From: CAYNNQ01 sp051748085
GTDB taxonomy: Bacteria; Desulfobacterota; Desulfovibrionia; Desulfovibrionales; Desulfonatronovibrionaceae
Length of the DNA: 64,000 bases
Assembly (NCBI GenBank): GCA_051748085.1
Contig: JBNJHA010000004.1
Span: 9,548-73,547, forward strand
Direction: 5' to 3'
Under the pieces are notes generated by a model. That model had not been told where the DNA came from, ran no database searches, and saw only the letters and a program-made list of their open reading frames with translations. This document shows positions 55,139 to 63,772 of this stretch, piece after piece; positions within the stretch are counted from its first letter, which is position 1, and the number at the start of each line of letters is the position of its first letter. A program made the translations under genes and the position numbers.

Positions 55139-55211
55139 CCAAAAGAATCATCTCCAAGCCTGAATTTACTATTTCATCCCCCGGAAATCCTGGCATCTTT
55201 GAACTGGTTCT

Positions 55212-55267
55212 TATCCGAAAATTAAAAATTTTCCGGATTTAGAAATATCGGGTTTCCAATACGGAAA
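55212..55267. promoter_or_regulatory. Double palindrome, TTTCC/GGAAA type, copy 1
   Basis: ATCCGAAAA...TTTTCCGGAT (55213-55239) is followed by TTTCC-N5-GGAAA (55253-55267). The same pair of inverted repeats with matching flanks (CTGGTTCT, GGATTTAGAAA) occurs at 63526-63581. It lies 120 bases upstream of the FAD oxidoreductase gene. It may be an operator or a further small repeat family. Confidence 0.45.
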
Positions 55268-55314
55268 TGATTTTTTTCTTGCCAAGTAAAATGAATATTA
55301 TTAACTTTTATTAT

Positions 55315-55350
55315 TGCGAGTCGCGCCCTGAACGCGAACTCGCATTATTT
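55315..55350 (+). terminator. Strong hairpin with T-rich tail
   Basis: TGCGAGTCGCG / CGCGAACTCGCA stem with one bulge, a 7-base loop and TTATTTTT. It sits 38 bases before the oxidoreductase start. It could end upstream transcription or act as a leader hairpin. Confidence 0.6.
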
Positions 55351-55387
55351 TTGCGCTTATGAAAACCTGTAAACAACGGAAAAACGC

Positions 55388-56770
55388 ATGGCTGCTGAAA
55401 AATATGATGTTATAATTGTCGGGGGAGGTCCTGCCGGCCTTTTTGCCGCCTACTATCTGGCTGAACACACCCCGAAAAGAATCCTTCTTGTGGAAAAAGG
55501 ACGGATGCCGAATAAAAGAAAATGCCCGATCAAGGATGATCAGGAATGCCTTAAGTGCAAACCGTGCAATATTCTTTCCGGCATTGGCGGAGCCGGACTT
55601 TTTTCCGATGGAAAACTGAATTTCATACACAAGCTTGGCAAATCCGATCTTACCCAGTTTCTGCCCAAATCCGACGCTCAGGAACTTATTAATGAGACTG
55701 AAGAAATTTTCAACAAATTTAACATGGACGGACAGGTATATCCGACTGACATGCTGGAGGCCCGGGACATACGTAAGCAGGCCCGCAAATACGGCATAGA
55801 ACTGCTGCTCATAAAACAGAAACATTTGGGCAGTGATTGTTTACCCCGGCATATCGCTGCTATGGCCGAAACCATTGAGGAAAAAGGCGTGCAAATCGCC
55901 TGTAACGAACAGGTAGAAGAAATTTTGGTCAATGACAGAAAAGTCGCGGGAATTAAAACAGACAAAAATGAATACGCGGCGAAGAATATAATTATGGCGC
56001 CGGGTAGAGTGGGGGCGGATTGGATGGGCAAGATAGCCAGCAATCTCGAACTTGGCGTTTCCCAGCGCGGCATCGAGGTCGGTGTCCGGGTTGAAGTGCA
56101 TAATGAGATAATGCAGGATATCACCGATATAATTTATGATCCAACGTTTTTCATCCAGACTGAAAAATACGACGACCAGACCCGCACATTTTGTACAAAC
56201 AGGGGCGGCTTTGTGAGCCTTGAAAACTATCAGGATTTTGTCTGCGTTAACGGCCACGCCTATATGAACACAAAATCGGAAAACACCAACTTTGCCTTTC
56301 TGTCTAAAGTCGTACTCACAGACCCGGTTACCGATAACCAGTCATACGGAGAGGCAATTGGCCGCCTATCCACGCTTATTGGAGGAGGCAAACCGCTTTT
56401 GCAGAGATTCGGCGATCTTAAAAGAGGACGACGCAGCACCTGGAACCGCATCCATAAGGGATATATCGAGCCGAGCATGAAAAACGTGGTTTGCGGCGAT
56501 ATAGCCATGGCCCTCCCGGAGAGGATACTGACCAATCTGATCGAGGGCTTGAATCAGCTGAACTGCGTCGTGCCCGGCGTTTCAAATTCAGAAACCCTGC
56601 TCTACGCGCCGGAAATTAAATTCTTTGCTACCCAGATCAATACCGACAGACATCTGCAGACTGAAATACGAGGATTATACGTGGCCGGCGACGGACCGGG
56701 CGTTGCCGGTAATATAGTCTCCGCCGCCGCGACCGGAATTCTGGCGGGCAAAGGAGTCCGGGATTCATGA
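55388..56770 (+). CDS. FAD-dependent dehydrogenase (COG2509-like)
   Basis: 460 residues. The N-terminal dinucleotide fold YDVIIVGGGPAGLFAAYYLAE is followed by a cysteine-bearing segment (CPIKDDQECLKCKPCNILSG, residues 42-61), GIGGAGLFSDGKLNF, a second nucleotide segment NIIMAPGRVGADW, and the C-terminal GLYVAGDGPGVAGNIVSAAATG, where FAD contacts the enzyme. The four-cysteine cluster suggests a metal or Fe-S site. The physiological reaction of this family is not known. It ends in a shared terminator with the convergent AlaX gene. Confidence 0.85.
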   Translation: MAAEKYDVIIVGGGPAGLFAAYYLAEHTPKRILLVEKGRMPNKRKCPIKDDQECLKCKPCNILSGIGGAGLFSDGKLNFIHKLGKSDLTQFLPKSDAQELINETEEIFNKFNMDGQVYPTDMLEARDIRKQARKYGIELLLIKQKHLGSDCLPRHIAAMAETIEEKGVQIACNEQVEEILVNDRKVAGIKTDKNEYAAKNIIMAPGRVGADWMGKIASNLELGVSQRGIEVGVRVEVHNEIMQDITDIIYDPTFFIQTEKYDDQTRTFCTNRGGFVSLENYQDFVCVNGHAYMNTKSENTNFAFLSKVVLTDPVTDNQSYGEAIGRLSTLIGGGKPLLQRFGDLKRGRRSTWNRIHKGYIEPSMKNVVCGDIAMALPERILTNLIEGLNQLNCVVPGVSNSETLLYAPEIKFFATQINTDRHLQTEIRGLYVAGDGPGVAGNIVSAAATGILAGKGVRDS

Positions 56771-56785
56771 CAAAACAGGGCAATA

Positions 56786-56820
56786 AAAATCCGCCTGCAC
56801 AAATTGCGCAAGCGGATTTT
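56786..56820. terminator. Bidirectional terminator
   Basis: AAAATCCGC / GCGGATTTT stem with A tract on one side and T tract on the other, between convergent genes. Confidence 0.75.
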
Positions 56821-56896
56821 GCTAAAAGAGAATCAATACGCCTTCAGGAGTATCCACTTTTTTATCTCGTAAAAACAGCCCTGGTTAAAAAGCTGT

Positions 56897-57334
56897 CTAT
56901 TTGGTCAATTTAAAACGAATGCGCAAGACATTCTCGGAAAAGGAATACGTGCTTATTTTAAAATTGCCTGTTTCCGAAGTATTGCTGACATGCTCACCGA
57001 TGCACGGACAGGCGTCATAATCTCCTATCTTAACGATTCTTACGCGATTTCCGGACCCTTCCGGAAGCCTTGAAAGATCAAACTGTTGAGCAGCCTGTTC
57101 GAGCGGCAGATAAACTTCTTCTACTTGCAAGCTGGCCCCAAGCACCTCATTTACCCTGCGCTGAACCTCTGCAATCTTGGATTCATCCGGTTCATGGTCA
57201 AACCGATAATCGCACTTGGATTTTTTTGGATTAATATGCGCGGAAAAACATCTGCCGCAGTCAAACATTTGATCCATTGTGTTGTTCAAAACATGCTCGG
57301 CAGTGTGCATCCGGGGATCGCAGTCCTTTTTCAT
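56897..57334 (-). CDS. AlaX-like tRNA editing domain protein
   Basis: 145 residues, the SAD domain of alanyl/threonyl-tRNA synthetases without a catalytic core. Zinc ligands are HTAEH (His10 and His14) and CPCIGEH (near 109-115). The usual GTHV is GEHV here, followed by NTSETGNFKI. Such free proteins hydrolyse mischarged Ser- or Gly-tRNA-Ala. The short length corresponds to the minimal AlaX type. The binding site is weak at ATG 57334. Its neighbours, hflKC, are unrelated. Confidence 0.8.
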   Translation of the reverse strand: MKKDCDPRMHTAEHVLNNTMDQMFDCGRCFSAHINPKKSKCDYRFDHEPDESKIAEVQRRVNEVLGASLQVEEVYLPLEQAAQQFDLSRLPEGSGNRVRIVKIGDYDACPCIGEHVSNTSETGNFKISTYSFSENVLRIRFKLTK

Positions 57335-57355
57335 GCCCAGTAATCTTCACGGATA

Positions 57356-58216
57356 TTATTCTCTGGATTTAAAATACCGCCAGAACTCCTCGCCAGGTGT
57401 AAGTACAAAATCAGTTTCATTGTTTACGCTCGTTTTATACGCTTCCATGGATTTCCAGAATTGATAAAAATCCGGATCCCTGGACAGTGATTTAGCGAAA
57501 ATATTAGTGGCGTTCGCATCACCTTCACCCCTGATGATCTCCGCTTTTTGTCTGGCTGTCGCCAGCATAACTGCCCGCTCCCGGTCTGCTCCGGTTTTAA
57601 TCTTTACTCCTTCCTCCCGGCCCTCCGACCTGTAGCGTTTTGCCTGTCTTTCCCTTTCCGAACGCATTCGCCCGTAGATAGCCCGCTGATTTTCCGAAGG
57701 AAGATCGGTTCGTTTTATGCGCACATCCAAAACATCTATTCCGTATTCAGCCAGGGCTTTTCTGCTTTTGGCGGTCACCTTGGTCATGATCTCGTTTCGA
57801 GAATTGGAAACAATGTCCGTAAGAATATAATTACCAAGAGCTACGCGAATTTCGGAATATATTATGTCATCCAGACGGGAAAGGCCACCTTCGATGGTCC
57901 GGACCGTTCTGTAGAATTTAAGGGGGTTGCTGATCCTCCAGCGCGAGTAATTATCCACAACCAGATTCTTCTTGTCCTTGGTCAGAATTTCCGCCGGCGG
58001 CGCGTCATATTCAAGTACACGATGATCAAACTTGATCACGTTTTGTACAAAAGGCAACTTAAAATGCAGTCCGGGTTTAATATTGTCCTGAACAGGCTTT
58101 CCAAGCTGCAAAACAATTGCTCTCTCAGTCTGATCAACGGTATAAAAAGCCTGACTAACGCCGAGCAGAAGCACCGCAATGAATATGATCAGGATGGGTC
58201 CTTTCTTGCCATTCAT
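57356..58216 (-). CDS. hflC: HflC, FtsH protease modulator
   Basis: 286 residues: an N-terminal membrane helix (PILIIFIAVLLLGVSQAFYTV), the SPFH/band-7 domain (DQTERAIVLQLGKPVQ, IKPGLHFKLPFVQNV, GIDVLDVRIKRTDLP) and the long helix typical of the family (RAIYGRMRSERERQAKRYRSE). It forms a large cage with HflK around FtsH in the inner membrane and tunes degradation of membrane proteins. ATG 58216 lies one base after the hflK stop with GGGAGG upstream; the frame start at 58288 lies in hflK. Confidence 0.95.
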   Translation of the reverse strand: MNGKKGPILIIFIAVLLLGVSQAFYTVDQTERAIVLQLGKPVQDNIKPGLHFKLPFVQNVIKFDHRVLEYDAPPAEILTKDKKNLVVDNYSRWRISNPLKFYRTVRTIEGGLSRLDDIIYSEIRVALGNYILTDIVSNSRNEIMTKVTAKSRKALAEYGIDVLDVRIKRTDLPSENQRAIYGRMRSERERQAKRYRSEGREEGVKIKTGADRERAVMLATARQKAEIIRGEGDANATNIFAKSLSRDPDFYQFWKSMEAYKTSVNNETDFVLTPGEEFWRYFKSRE

Positions 58217-58217
58217 C

Positions 58218-59297
58218 TTATTTACCTCCCGCGGACTGAACAGAGCGCTTTCCCTGGCCCAAACTAGGCAGAGGTAGATAAGGGACACTGCCCTTCATCG
58301 CTTCGTTGCTCAAGACAAGCTTACGGACTCCAGGTTTGGCAAATACCTCCTGCATTGTGTCCAGATATATTCTTTTTCTAGTAATAGTCGGAGCCTCCTT
58401 GTATGCATTCCAGACCGAGACAAATTTTGCGCTCTGACCTTTTGCCGATCTGATGGTGGTCTGCTTATAGGCCTCGGCCTGGTTTAATATCGAAGCAGAT
58501 TCTCCGCGGGTTCGTGGGATAAGTTCATTTCTGTAAGCGTAAGCCTCGTTAATAAACTTGCTTTTATCCTCTCTGGCGCTGGCTACATCTTTAAACGCGT
58601 CAACAACCTGATCCGGAGGCTGCACATCCTGCAATTGCACGGCCATTATGTGCACTCCGGCGTGGTACATATCCAGCACATCCTGCAGCAGGGCCTTGGT
58701 GTCGTTTTGAATTTCAGTCTTGCCCTCAGTCAAAGCGGCATCAATCTTATTATAGCCGATAACTTCACGCATAACCGCCTCCGCCGCATCGCGGACGGTT
58801 TTTTGCGACTGGGCGATATTAAACAGATAATCTTCCGGATTTTTAATTTTATACTGAACAATAAATTGAACATCGACAATGTTCTCATCCCCGGTAAGCA
58901 TTAAAGCCTCTTCCGGTACCAGTTTGCTGCTGGAAAGGCTGCTTTTGGTCATCGGGCTCCTGAAACCGATTTCCGCTCTTCTGATCTGGGTAACTTGCGG
59001 CGTCTGAGCCACTTCTATGGGATAAGGCAAATGATAATGCGGACCGGATTGGGTTATTCTGGTAAACGCGCCAAAACGTTGTACCACTCCGACTTCATCA
59101 GGACCTACTATATATATGCCGCTCAACAGCCAGAGCAAAACAGCCAGAATAACCAGCCACTTGGCGCCCGGCATTTTAAATTGTTTGAACTGTTTAAATT
59201 TTTCTCCAATCTCCCCGAAATCAGGGCCTTGTGGACTTCCGCCGGATGGCCCCTGCCTCTGCCTTTTTTCCTGCAACTTTTCCCAATCCCAATTCAT
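58218..59297 (-). CDS. hflK: HflK, FtsH protease modulator
   Basis: 359 residues. A proline/glycine-rich N-terminus, one membrane helix (WLVILAVLLWLLSGIYIVG), the SPFH domain (GPDEVGVVQRFGAFTRI, PHYHLPYPIEVAQTP, MLTGDENIVDVQFIVQYKI), then a helical region (YRNELIPRTRGESASILNQAEAYK) and a short tail. It pairs with HflC, encoded directly downstream. ATG 59297 has a weak GGATAA upstream. Confidence 0.95.
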   Translation of the reverse strand: MNWDWEKLQEKRQRQGPSGGSPQGPDFGEIGEKFKQFKQFKMPGAKWLVILAVLLWLLSGIYIVGPDEVGVVQRFGAFTRITQSGPHYHLPYPIEVAQTPQVTQIRRAEIGFRSPMTKSSLSSSKLVPEEALMLTGDENIVDVQFIVQYKIKNPEDYLFNIAQSQKTVRDAAEAVMREVIGYNKIDAALTEGKTEIQNDTKALLQDVLDMYHAGVHIMAVQLQDVQPPDQVVDAFKDVASAREDKSKFINEAYAYRNELIPRTRGESASILNQAEAYKQTTIRSAKGQSAKFVSVWNAYKEAPTITRKRIYLDTMQEVFAKPGVRKLVLSNEAMKGSVPYLPLPSLGQGKRSVQSAGGK

Positions 59298-59560
59298 AAA
59301 TTTTATCCAGAATACTTAAAAATTATTCAGGGTCAGACATCATTACAAATCAAGTCCTTCCCCGCTCTGCAAAAATTTCAGAGTCTCTCCAAAAACATCT
59401 TTTATTCGCTGATTAAGGCTTTTTTACTAATAGACTTAGCGCACAAGGTCAAGGAAGTTAAAAGGATTTTACAATATACATGGAACAAGCTAAACAGTTT
59501 ATGGAACTTATAAATGACAACCGATTAATTCAACCATTTTGGGCATGAGGTGATGTTAAA

Positions 59561-60928
59561 ATGAAGGAAATCAAACCAGACGTTTTCAGGGCCTATGACA
59601 TTAGAGGCGTTGTGGACAAGGATTTTGACGAAGAATGGGTTGAGATTTTGGGCAAGGCATGCGGAACTTATTTTCTTGATTCCGGCTACACCCGGGCTGT
59701 TGTCGCCCGCGACTGCCGGCACAGCTCCCCGGAATATCAAACGCGGATAATAAAGGGGCTTATGTCTACAGGCGTGGACGTCACTTATCTGGACATGGTG
59801 GCCACCCCCCTTTTCTATTTCGCGATTAAGCATCTGGGATTCAATGCCGGGGTAATGATCACCGCCAGTCATAATCCGCCCGAATTTAACGGTTTTAAAG
59901 TCTGGGCCGGAGAAAACACCATCCATACCGAGGAAATTCGCAAAATATATTCCATAATGCAGGAACAAAAATTCCCGGCAAGCACGGCCATGGTTTCCAA
60001 AGTAGACATTGCCCCTGAATATCTGAAATACATTTTGTCCAAAATCACATTAAAAAACCGGATAAAAGTCGTGGTTGACGGCGGAAACGGCAGCGGCGGT
60101 GAAGTATGCGCGGAACTCCTTAGACAGGCCGGGGTGGACGTAGTTCCTATATATTGCCAACCTGACGGCGATTTTCCGAATCATCATCCGGATCCAACCG
60201 TTGCCGAATACATTACCGATTTAAGGCAAACTGTAGTCCGGGAAAATGCACACATGGGAATCGGTCTGGACGGTGACGCAGACAGAATCGGAGTTGTGGA
60301 TGAAAACGGTGATCTTATTTACGGGGATAAATTATTGGCCATCTTCGGCCGTGAGGTGCTCCAAAAAAATCCTGGGGCCACGGTAATTGGCGAGGTAAAA
60401 TGCTCGCATCTTTTATTCCGGGACATCGAAAACCACGGCGGCAGGCCAATAATGTGGAAAACAGGACATTCGCTGATAAAATCCAGGATGAAGGAAACCA
60501 ATGCTCTGCTAGCGGGCGAAATGAGCGGGCACATGTTCTTCGCCGATGATTACTACGGTTTTGATGACGCGCTTTATGCCGCCTTGCGCTTATGTAAAAT
60601 CGTCGCCCGGGAACTACAAAAGCCTCTCAGCTCTTTTTTAGATGACTGGCCCAAAACTTTTAACACTCCTGAAATAAGGGTCGATTGCCCGGAGGAAATA
60701 AAATTCAGTGTTGTCGAAAGCGCACAAAAATACTTCCGAAAAAACTACGATATTGTGGACGTGGATGGCGTACGCATAACTTTTCCGGATGGATGGGGCT
60801 TGCTTCGGGCTTCCAACACCCAGCCGGTTCTGGTCCTGCGCTTCGAGGCCGAATCGGAAAAACGACTTCAGGAAATACGCTCCCTGGTCGAAACCCCATT
60901 GAAAGAATGGATATCATCTCAAAAATGA
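59561..60928 (+). CDS. Phosphomannomutase/phosphoglucomutase
   Basis: 455 residues of the alpha-D-phosphohexomutase superfamily: FRAYDIRGVVDKDF at the N-terminus, the phosphoserine loop GVMITASHNPPEFNGFK near 95-110, the metal loop IGLDGDADRIGVVDENG near 230-246, the sugar-binding GEMSGHMFF near 318, and the C-terminal SNTQPVLVLRFEAE phosphate site. It interconverts hexose 6- and 1-phosphates for surface polysaccharide and glycogen metabolism, which fits the ugd gene elsewhere in the window. The start ATG 59561 follows TGAGGTG. Confidence 0.93.
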   Translation: MKEIKPDVFRAYDIRGVVDKDFDEEWVEILGKACGTYFLDSGYTRAVVARDCRHSSPEYQTRIIKGLMSTGVDVTYLDMVATPLFYFAIKHLGFNAGVMITASHNPPEFNGFKVWAGENTIHTEEIRKIYSIMQEQKFPASTAMVSKVDIAPEYLKYILSKITLKNRIKVVVDGGNGSGGEVCAELLRQAGVDVVPIYCQPDGDFPNHHPDPTVAEYITDLRQTVVRENAHMGIGLDGDADRIGVVDENGDLIYGDKLLAIFGREVLQKNPGATVIGEVKCSHLLFRDIENHGGRPIMWKTGHSLIKSRMKETNALLAGEMSGHMFFADDYYGFDDALYAALRLCKIVARELQKPLSSFLDDWPKTFNTPEIRVDCPEEIKFSVVESAQKYFRKNYDIVDVDGVRITFPDGWGLLRASNTQPVLVLRFEAESEKRLQEIRSLVETPLKEWISSQK

Positions 60929-60974
60929 TTACCGCTTTTCATTAACAGTCCTTAATACATGAACTAAAAAGCTG

Positions 60975-61460
60975 ATGTTGGAAAAAAAAGAATCCAGAAC
61001 TCCGGCCATGCAACTCTTTCGCATCCTGGCCATGATTGGGATATTCATTGCCGTCGGGGTATTATTCTGGAAAAACTTTGAACATTCCCTGACGCACATT
61101 GAATCAAAACAAAATCTCTGGGATCAAACCCAAACCTTGAACAAGGCCCAAAAACAAGCCATTTACAACTTCGCGAAGCGCATTAAAAGAAAATACGGAC
61201 TGGAGTTGCAAATAAAAATTACCCGGGAAAAGACAATGGTTCCCAAATTGGACGGCAAAACCATTTTTATCGGCCTGTGCCCTCCAAAGCATGAAGCGAT
61301 AATAATATTTCCGCCCCTGGCTAAAAAGGCCGTTGGCGACAATTTCATTATCCACCTTCAAAAGACACATTTTAAAGGATACTGGCCGGACAACTGGCCG
61401 GAAGGCCTGGGCAAAGCCCTGGGGCTGATTGAAAAACAACTATCCACGGTAGGACAATGA
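60975..61460 (+). CDS. Small membrane-anchored protein, possibly TPM-related
   Basis: 161 residues. One N-terminal membrane helix (LFRILAMIGIFIAVGVLFW), then a soluble domain with TLNKAQKQAIYNFAKRIKRKYGLELQIKI, IFIGLCPPKHEAIIIFPPLAKKAVG and NWPEGLGKALGLI. The pattern of two beta strands between helices recalls TPM domains, but the resemblance is weak. The first residues are charged, so the domain probably faces the periplasm. It overlaps rnhA by four bases (ATGA), so the two are cotranscribed. Function unknown. Confidence 0.75.
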   Translation: MLEKKESRTPAMQLFRILAMIGIFIAVGVLFWKNFEHSLTHIESKQNLWDQTQTLNKAQKQAIYNFAKRIKRKYGLELQIKITREKTMVPKLDGKTIFIGLCPPKHEAIIIFPPLAKKAVGDNFIIHLQKTHFKGYWPDNWPEGLGKALGLIEKQLSTVGQ

Positions 61461-61936
61461 CATCTAAATATTCTGTTCAACTGACCACTGACGGCAGCAG
61501 CCTGGGCAATCCCGGACCGGGGGGATACGCTGCCATTCTTGAATACGGCGAAAAACAAAAAACCATTTCCGCGGGTTTCAGCCGAACTACAAACAATAGA
61601 ATGGAAATTATGGCCGTGATAGCTGGTCTGAAGGCATTGAAAAAACCGGCAAGCGTGCTTATCCGAACCGATTCCCAATATGTCGCCAATGCCATTACCA
61701 AGGGCTGGCTAAAAAAATGGCAAAAAAACGGCTGGCAGACTGCTTCCAAAAAGCCGGTGAAAAACAAGGATTTGTGGGAAATATTCGCCCGGGAAACCGG
61801 CCGGCACGACATAAAGTTTGAATGGGTCAAAGGTCACGCCGGAGATGAACGTAACGAACAATGCGATCAACTGGCCAAGACGGAAGCATCCAAAAACAAC
61901 TTGCCGCCGGACACAGGTTATTCACTCACTGACTAA
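61457..61936 (+). CDS. rnhA: Ribonuclease HI
   Basis: 159 residues with the four metal-binding acidic residues of the family: Asp12 (TTDGSSLGNPGPGG), Glu50 (NNRMEIMAVIAGL), Asp72 (RTDSQYV) and Asp137 (NEQCDQLAK). His127 is in the flexible loop (VKGHAGDERN). The basic handle (KGWLKKWQKNGW) is present. It cuts RNA in RNA-DNA hybrids. The start overlaps the small membrane protein by four bases, and the 3' end overlaps the convergent channel gene by 11 bases. Confidence 0.95.
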   Translation: MTSKYSVQLTTDGSSLGNPGPGGYAAILEYGEKQKTISAGFSRTTNNRMEIMAVIAGLKALKKPASVLIRTDSQYVANAITKGWLKKWQKNGWQTASKKPVKNKDLWEIFARETGRHDIKFEWVKGHAGDERNEQCDQLAKTEASKNNLPPDTGYSLTD

Positions 61937-63404
61937 AAATATTCTTGAATTTTTCAAACAGTGTTTCGGTTGAACTTTTATCTTTCCCCTGCATTCTGGG
62001 ACTGATCTGCTGGCTGCGTTCTTCAAAAAGTTGATATATGTTATTATATACAGCCGAATTCATTTCCAAAAGAACTCGAAACGCCTCCCGGTCTATGATC
62101 AGGCAGGTCATCTTGTCTGCTGAATGAATATCCGCTGATCGCGGTTCGCCGGTAAGAAGAGCCATTTCTCCGAAAAAATCTCCCGGTCCAAGACGGGCGA
62201 GCACTTTTTCTTCCCGGAGGACCGTAACCTCTCCGGAAACAATGACAAACAGATTGTTATCGTCATCTCCCTGACAAATAATGCACGCTTCAGGCGGGTA
62301 GGTCCTGACGATGGACGAACGGACCAAAAGGTTTAATTCCTGGTAGGACAGGCCGGAAAAAAGGGTCAAATTCTGAAGCATTTCAAGTATTTCTTTGTTT
62401 TCACTCTCCTTTTGCTCTTTTTTCAAGTATACATCCTGCCTGGGCATTGAAATATCGATTCCGGTCTTCTTGAATTGATACCATATACTGGTATATAATT
62501 CGTCCCAAGCCTGCCACATGTCCTCGAAATTGCGGACATAGAAAATTATTCTGTAAATTATCCGAAAATCTTCATATCTATTCAGCCTGACCACCGGGCG
62601 GGGATAATTTTCCACAAGTTTGACCTTGGATATGACCTCGATCAGGGCTTGTTTTACTTTGATCGGCGGCGCCTCATAAGAAGCCCCGACATCCAGGATA
62701 CGCATCACCTTACTGATCGGCTGGCTGTAATTTACCAAAGTATCCCGGGAAATGCTGTTATTCGGGATCATTATATAATCAAGAGTTACCGCCTCAATTT
62801 TTGTATATCGCCAGCTTATATCCACTACCTTGCCTTCCAGATCGGCCACCGAAATCCAGTCCCCGAGCTTGAAAGGTTTTTCTATCTGAATCAAAAGTCC
62901 GGAAATCAGGCTACCTATGGTATCCTGAATGGAAAGGCCAATAATAGCTGTAAGAATAGCCGAGGAAGTCAGTATCGACCCCGGATTGACCTGAAACACA
63001 TTTTTGATAAGCAGGATAATCAGTGCGCAAAAAACAAGAAGCTTGAAAAAGTCAAGGACGATAAAGTTTACCTTTTTTTTCCTTATCCTTTTCAGATACA
63101 CTTCGGTATAAAAACCATCCAGAAAACTTTTTATCAAAATCCAGATTACAAGCAGTTTAACTAGAAAAAAAAGATTGTACGGGATCTGCACGTCAAGAGC
63201 GGGAAATATAATAAAATCACAAACATATAGACCGGCAAGCAAAAAAAGCCACTTTACAAAACGTAAACTGGCCTTGGATATTGAGTTCTTCCGAAAAAAC
63301 CTGTTGAACAGGGCTGTTGTAAGCCAATAAAGGACAAAGACGATTACAAGCCCCAGCCATACCTGTATATCCATCTTATGCCAGAATTCCTTTATAATCT
63401 CCAT
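61926..63404 (-). CDS. MscS-family mechanosensitive channel with cyclic-nucleotide-binding domain
   Basis: 492 residues. Four to five membrane segments in the first 150 residues, including the pore helix region ILTSSAILTAIIGLSIQDTIG, then the MscS beta domain (LGDWISVADLEGKVVDISWRYTKI near 180) and vestibule to about 350. After a linker comes a cNMP-binding domain (about 365-480) with VIVSGEVTVL, GPGDFFGEMALLTGEPRSADI and a Pro-Arg-Ser in the phosphate-binding cassette. Cyclic nucleotide gating is inferred. ATG 63404 lies about 120 bases downstream of a double palindrome. Confidence 0.9.
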   Translation of the reverse strand: MEIIKEFWHKMDIQVWLGLVIVFVLYWLTTALFNRFFRKNSISKASLRFVKWLFLLAGLYVCDFIIFPALDVQIPYNLFFLVKLLVIWILIKSFLDGFYTEVYLKRIRKKKVNFIVLDFFKLLVFCALIILLIKNVFQVNPGSILTSSAILTAIIGLSIQDTIGSLISGLLIQIEKPFKLGDWISVADLEGKVVDISWRYTKIEAVTLDYIMIPNNSISRDTLVNYSQPISKVMRILDVGASYEAPPIKVKQALIEVISKVKLVENYPRPVVRLNRYEDFRIIYRIIFYVRNFEDMWQAWDELYTSIWYQFKKTGIDISMPRQDVYLKKEQKESENKEILEMLQNLTLFSGLSYQELNLLVRSSIVRTYPPEACIICQGDDDNNLFVIVSGEVTVLREEKVLARLGPGDFFGEMALLTGEPRSADIHSADKMTCLIIDREAFRVLLEMNSAVYNNIYQLFEERSQQISPRMQGKDKSSTETLFEKFKNIFSQ

Positions 63405-63525
63405 CTGCCAACCTTAAACTGTCTGTATATCTGCTTCAGGTGTAAAATTGATTTTTTTCGAATTGACAAATAACCGGTTTGCGGGCTGAAAACAATACTT
63501 TTTACCTCAATAATCTAGCTGGTTC

Positions 63526-63581
63526 TAAATCCGGAAAGTCAAAAATTTCCGAATTTAGAAACAAGGTTTCCGATTCGGAAA
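63526..63581. promoter_or_regulatory. Double palindrome, TTTCC/GGAAA type, copy 2
   Basis: TAAATCCGGAAA...TTTCCGAATTTA (63526-63557) is an inverted repeat with one mismatch. TTTCCGATTCGGAAA (63567-63581) is a perfect 7-bp palindrome. Both parts match copy 1 at 55212-55267. It is upstream of the divergent channel gene (minus) and tRNA-Ala (plus). Confidence 0.5.
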
Positions 63582-63653
63582 TGAATTTAGGACAAAATGG
63601 GCGGGAGTGAACTCTTCCGGGAAAGGAGAAAAGCGGACAAATTCAATTATCCT

Positions 63654-63683
63654 TTGACATTTCAAAAAAAAATTGCCAATAAC
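63654..63683 (+). promoter_or_regulatory. Putative tRNA-Ala promoter
   Basis: TTGACA at 63654-63659, an 18-base A-rich spacer and AATAAC at 63678-63683, 13 bases before the tRNA. Confidence 0.5.
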
Positions 63684-63696
63684 TAAATCCGCTTAT

Positions 63697-63772
63697 GGGG
63701 GCGTAGCTCAGCTGGGAGAGCGCAGCGTTCGCAACGCTGAGGTCAGGGGTTCGATCCCCCTCGCCTCCACCA
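63697..63772 (+). tRNA. tRNA-Ala(CGC)
   Basis: Acceptor stem GGGGGCG / CGCCTCC (one G-U pair), D-arm AGCTCAGCTGGGAGAGC, anticodon stem CAGCG / CGCTG with loop TTCGCAA (anticodon CGC), T-arm GGGGTTCGATCCCC and encoded ACCA. 76 bases. Confidence 0.95.
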
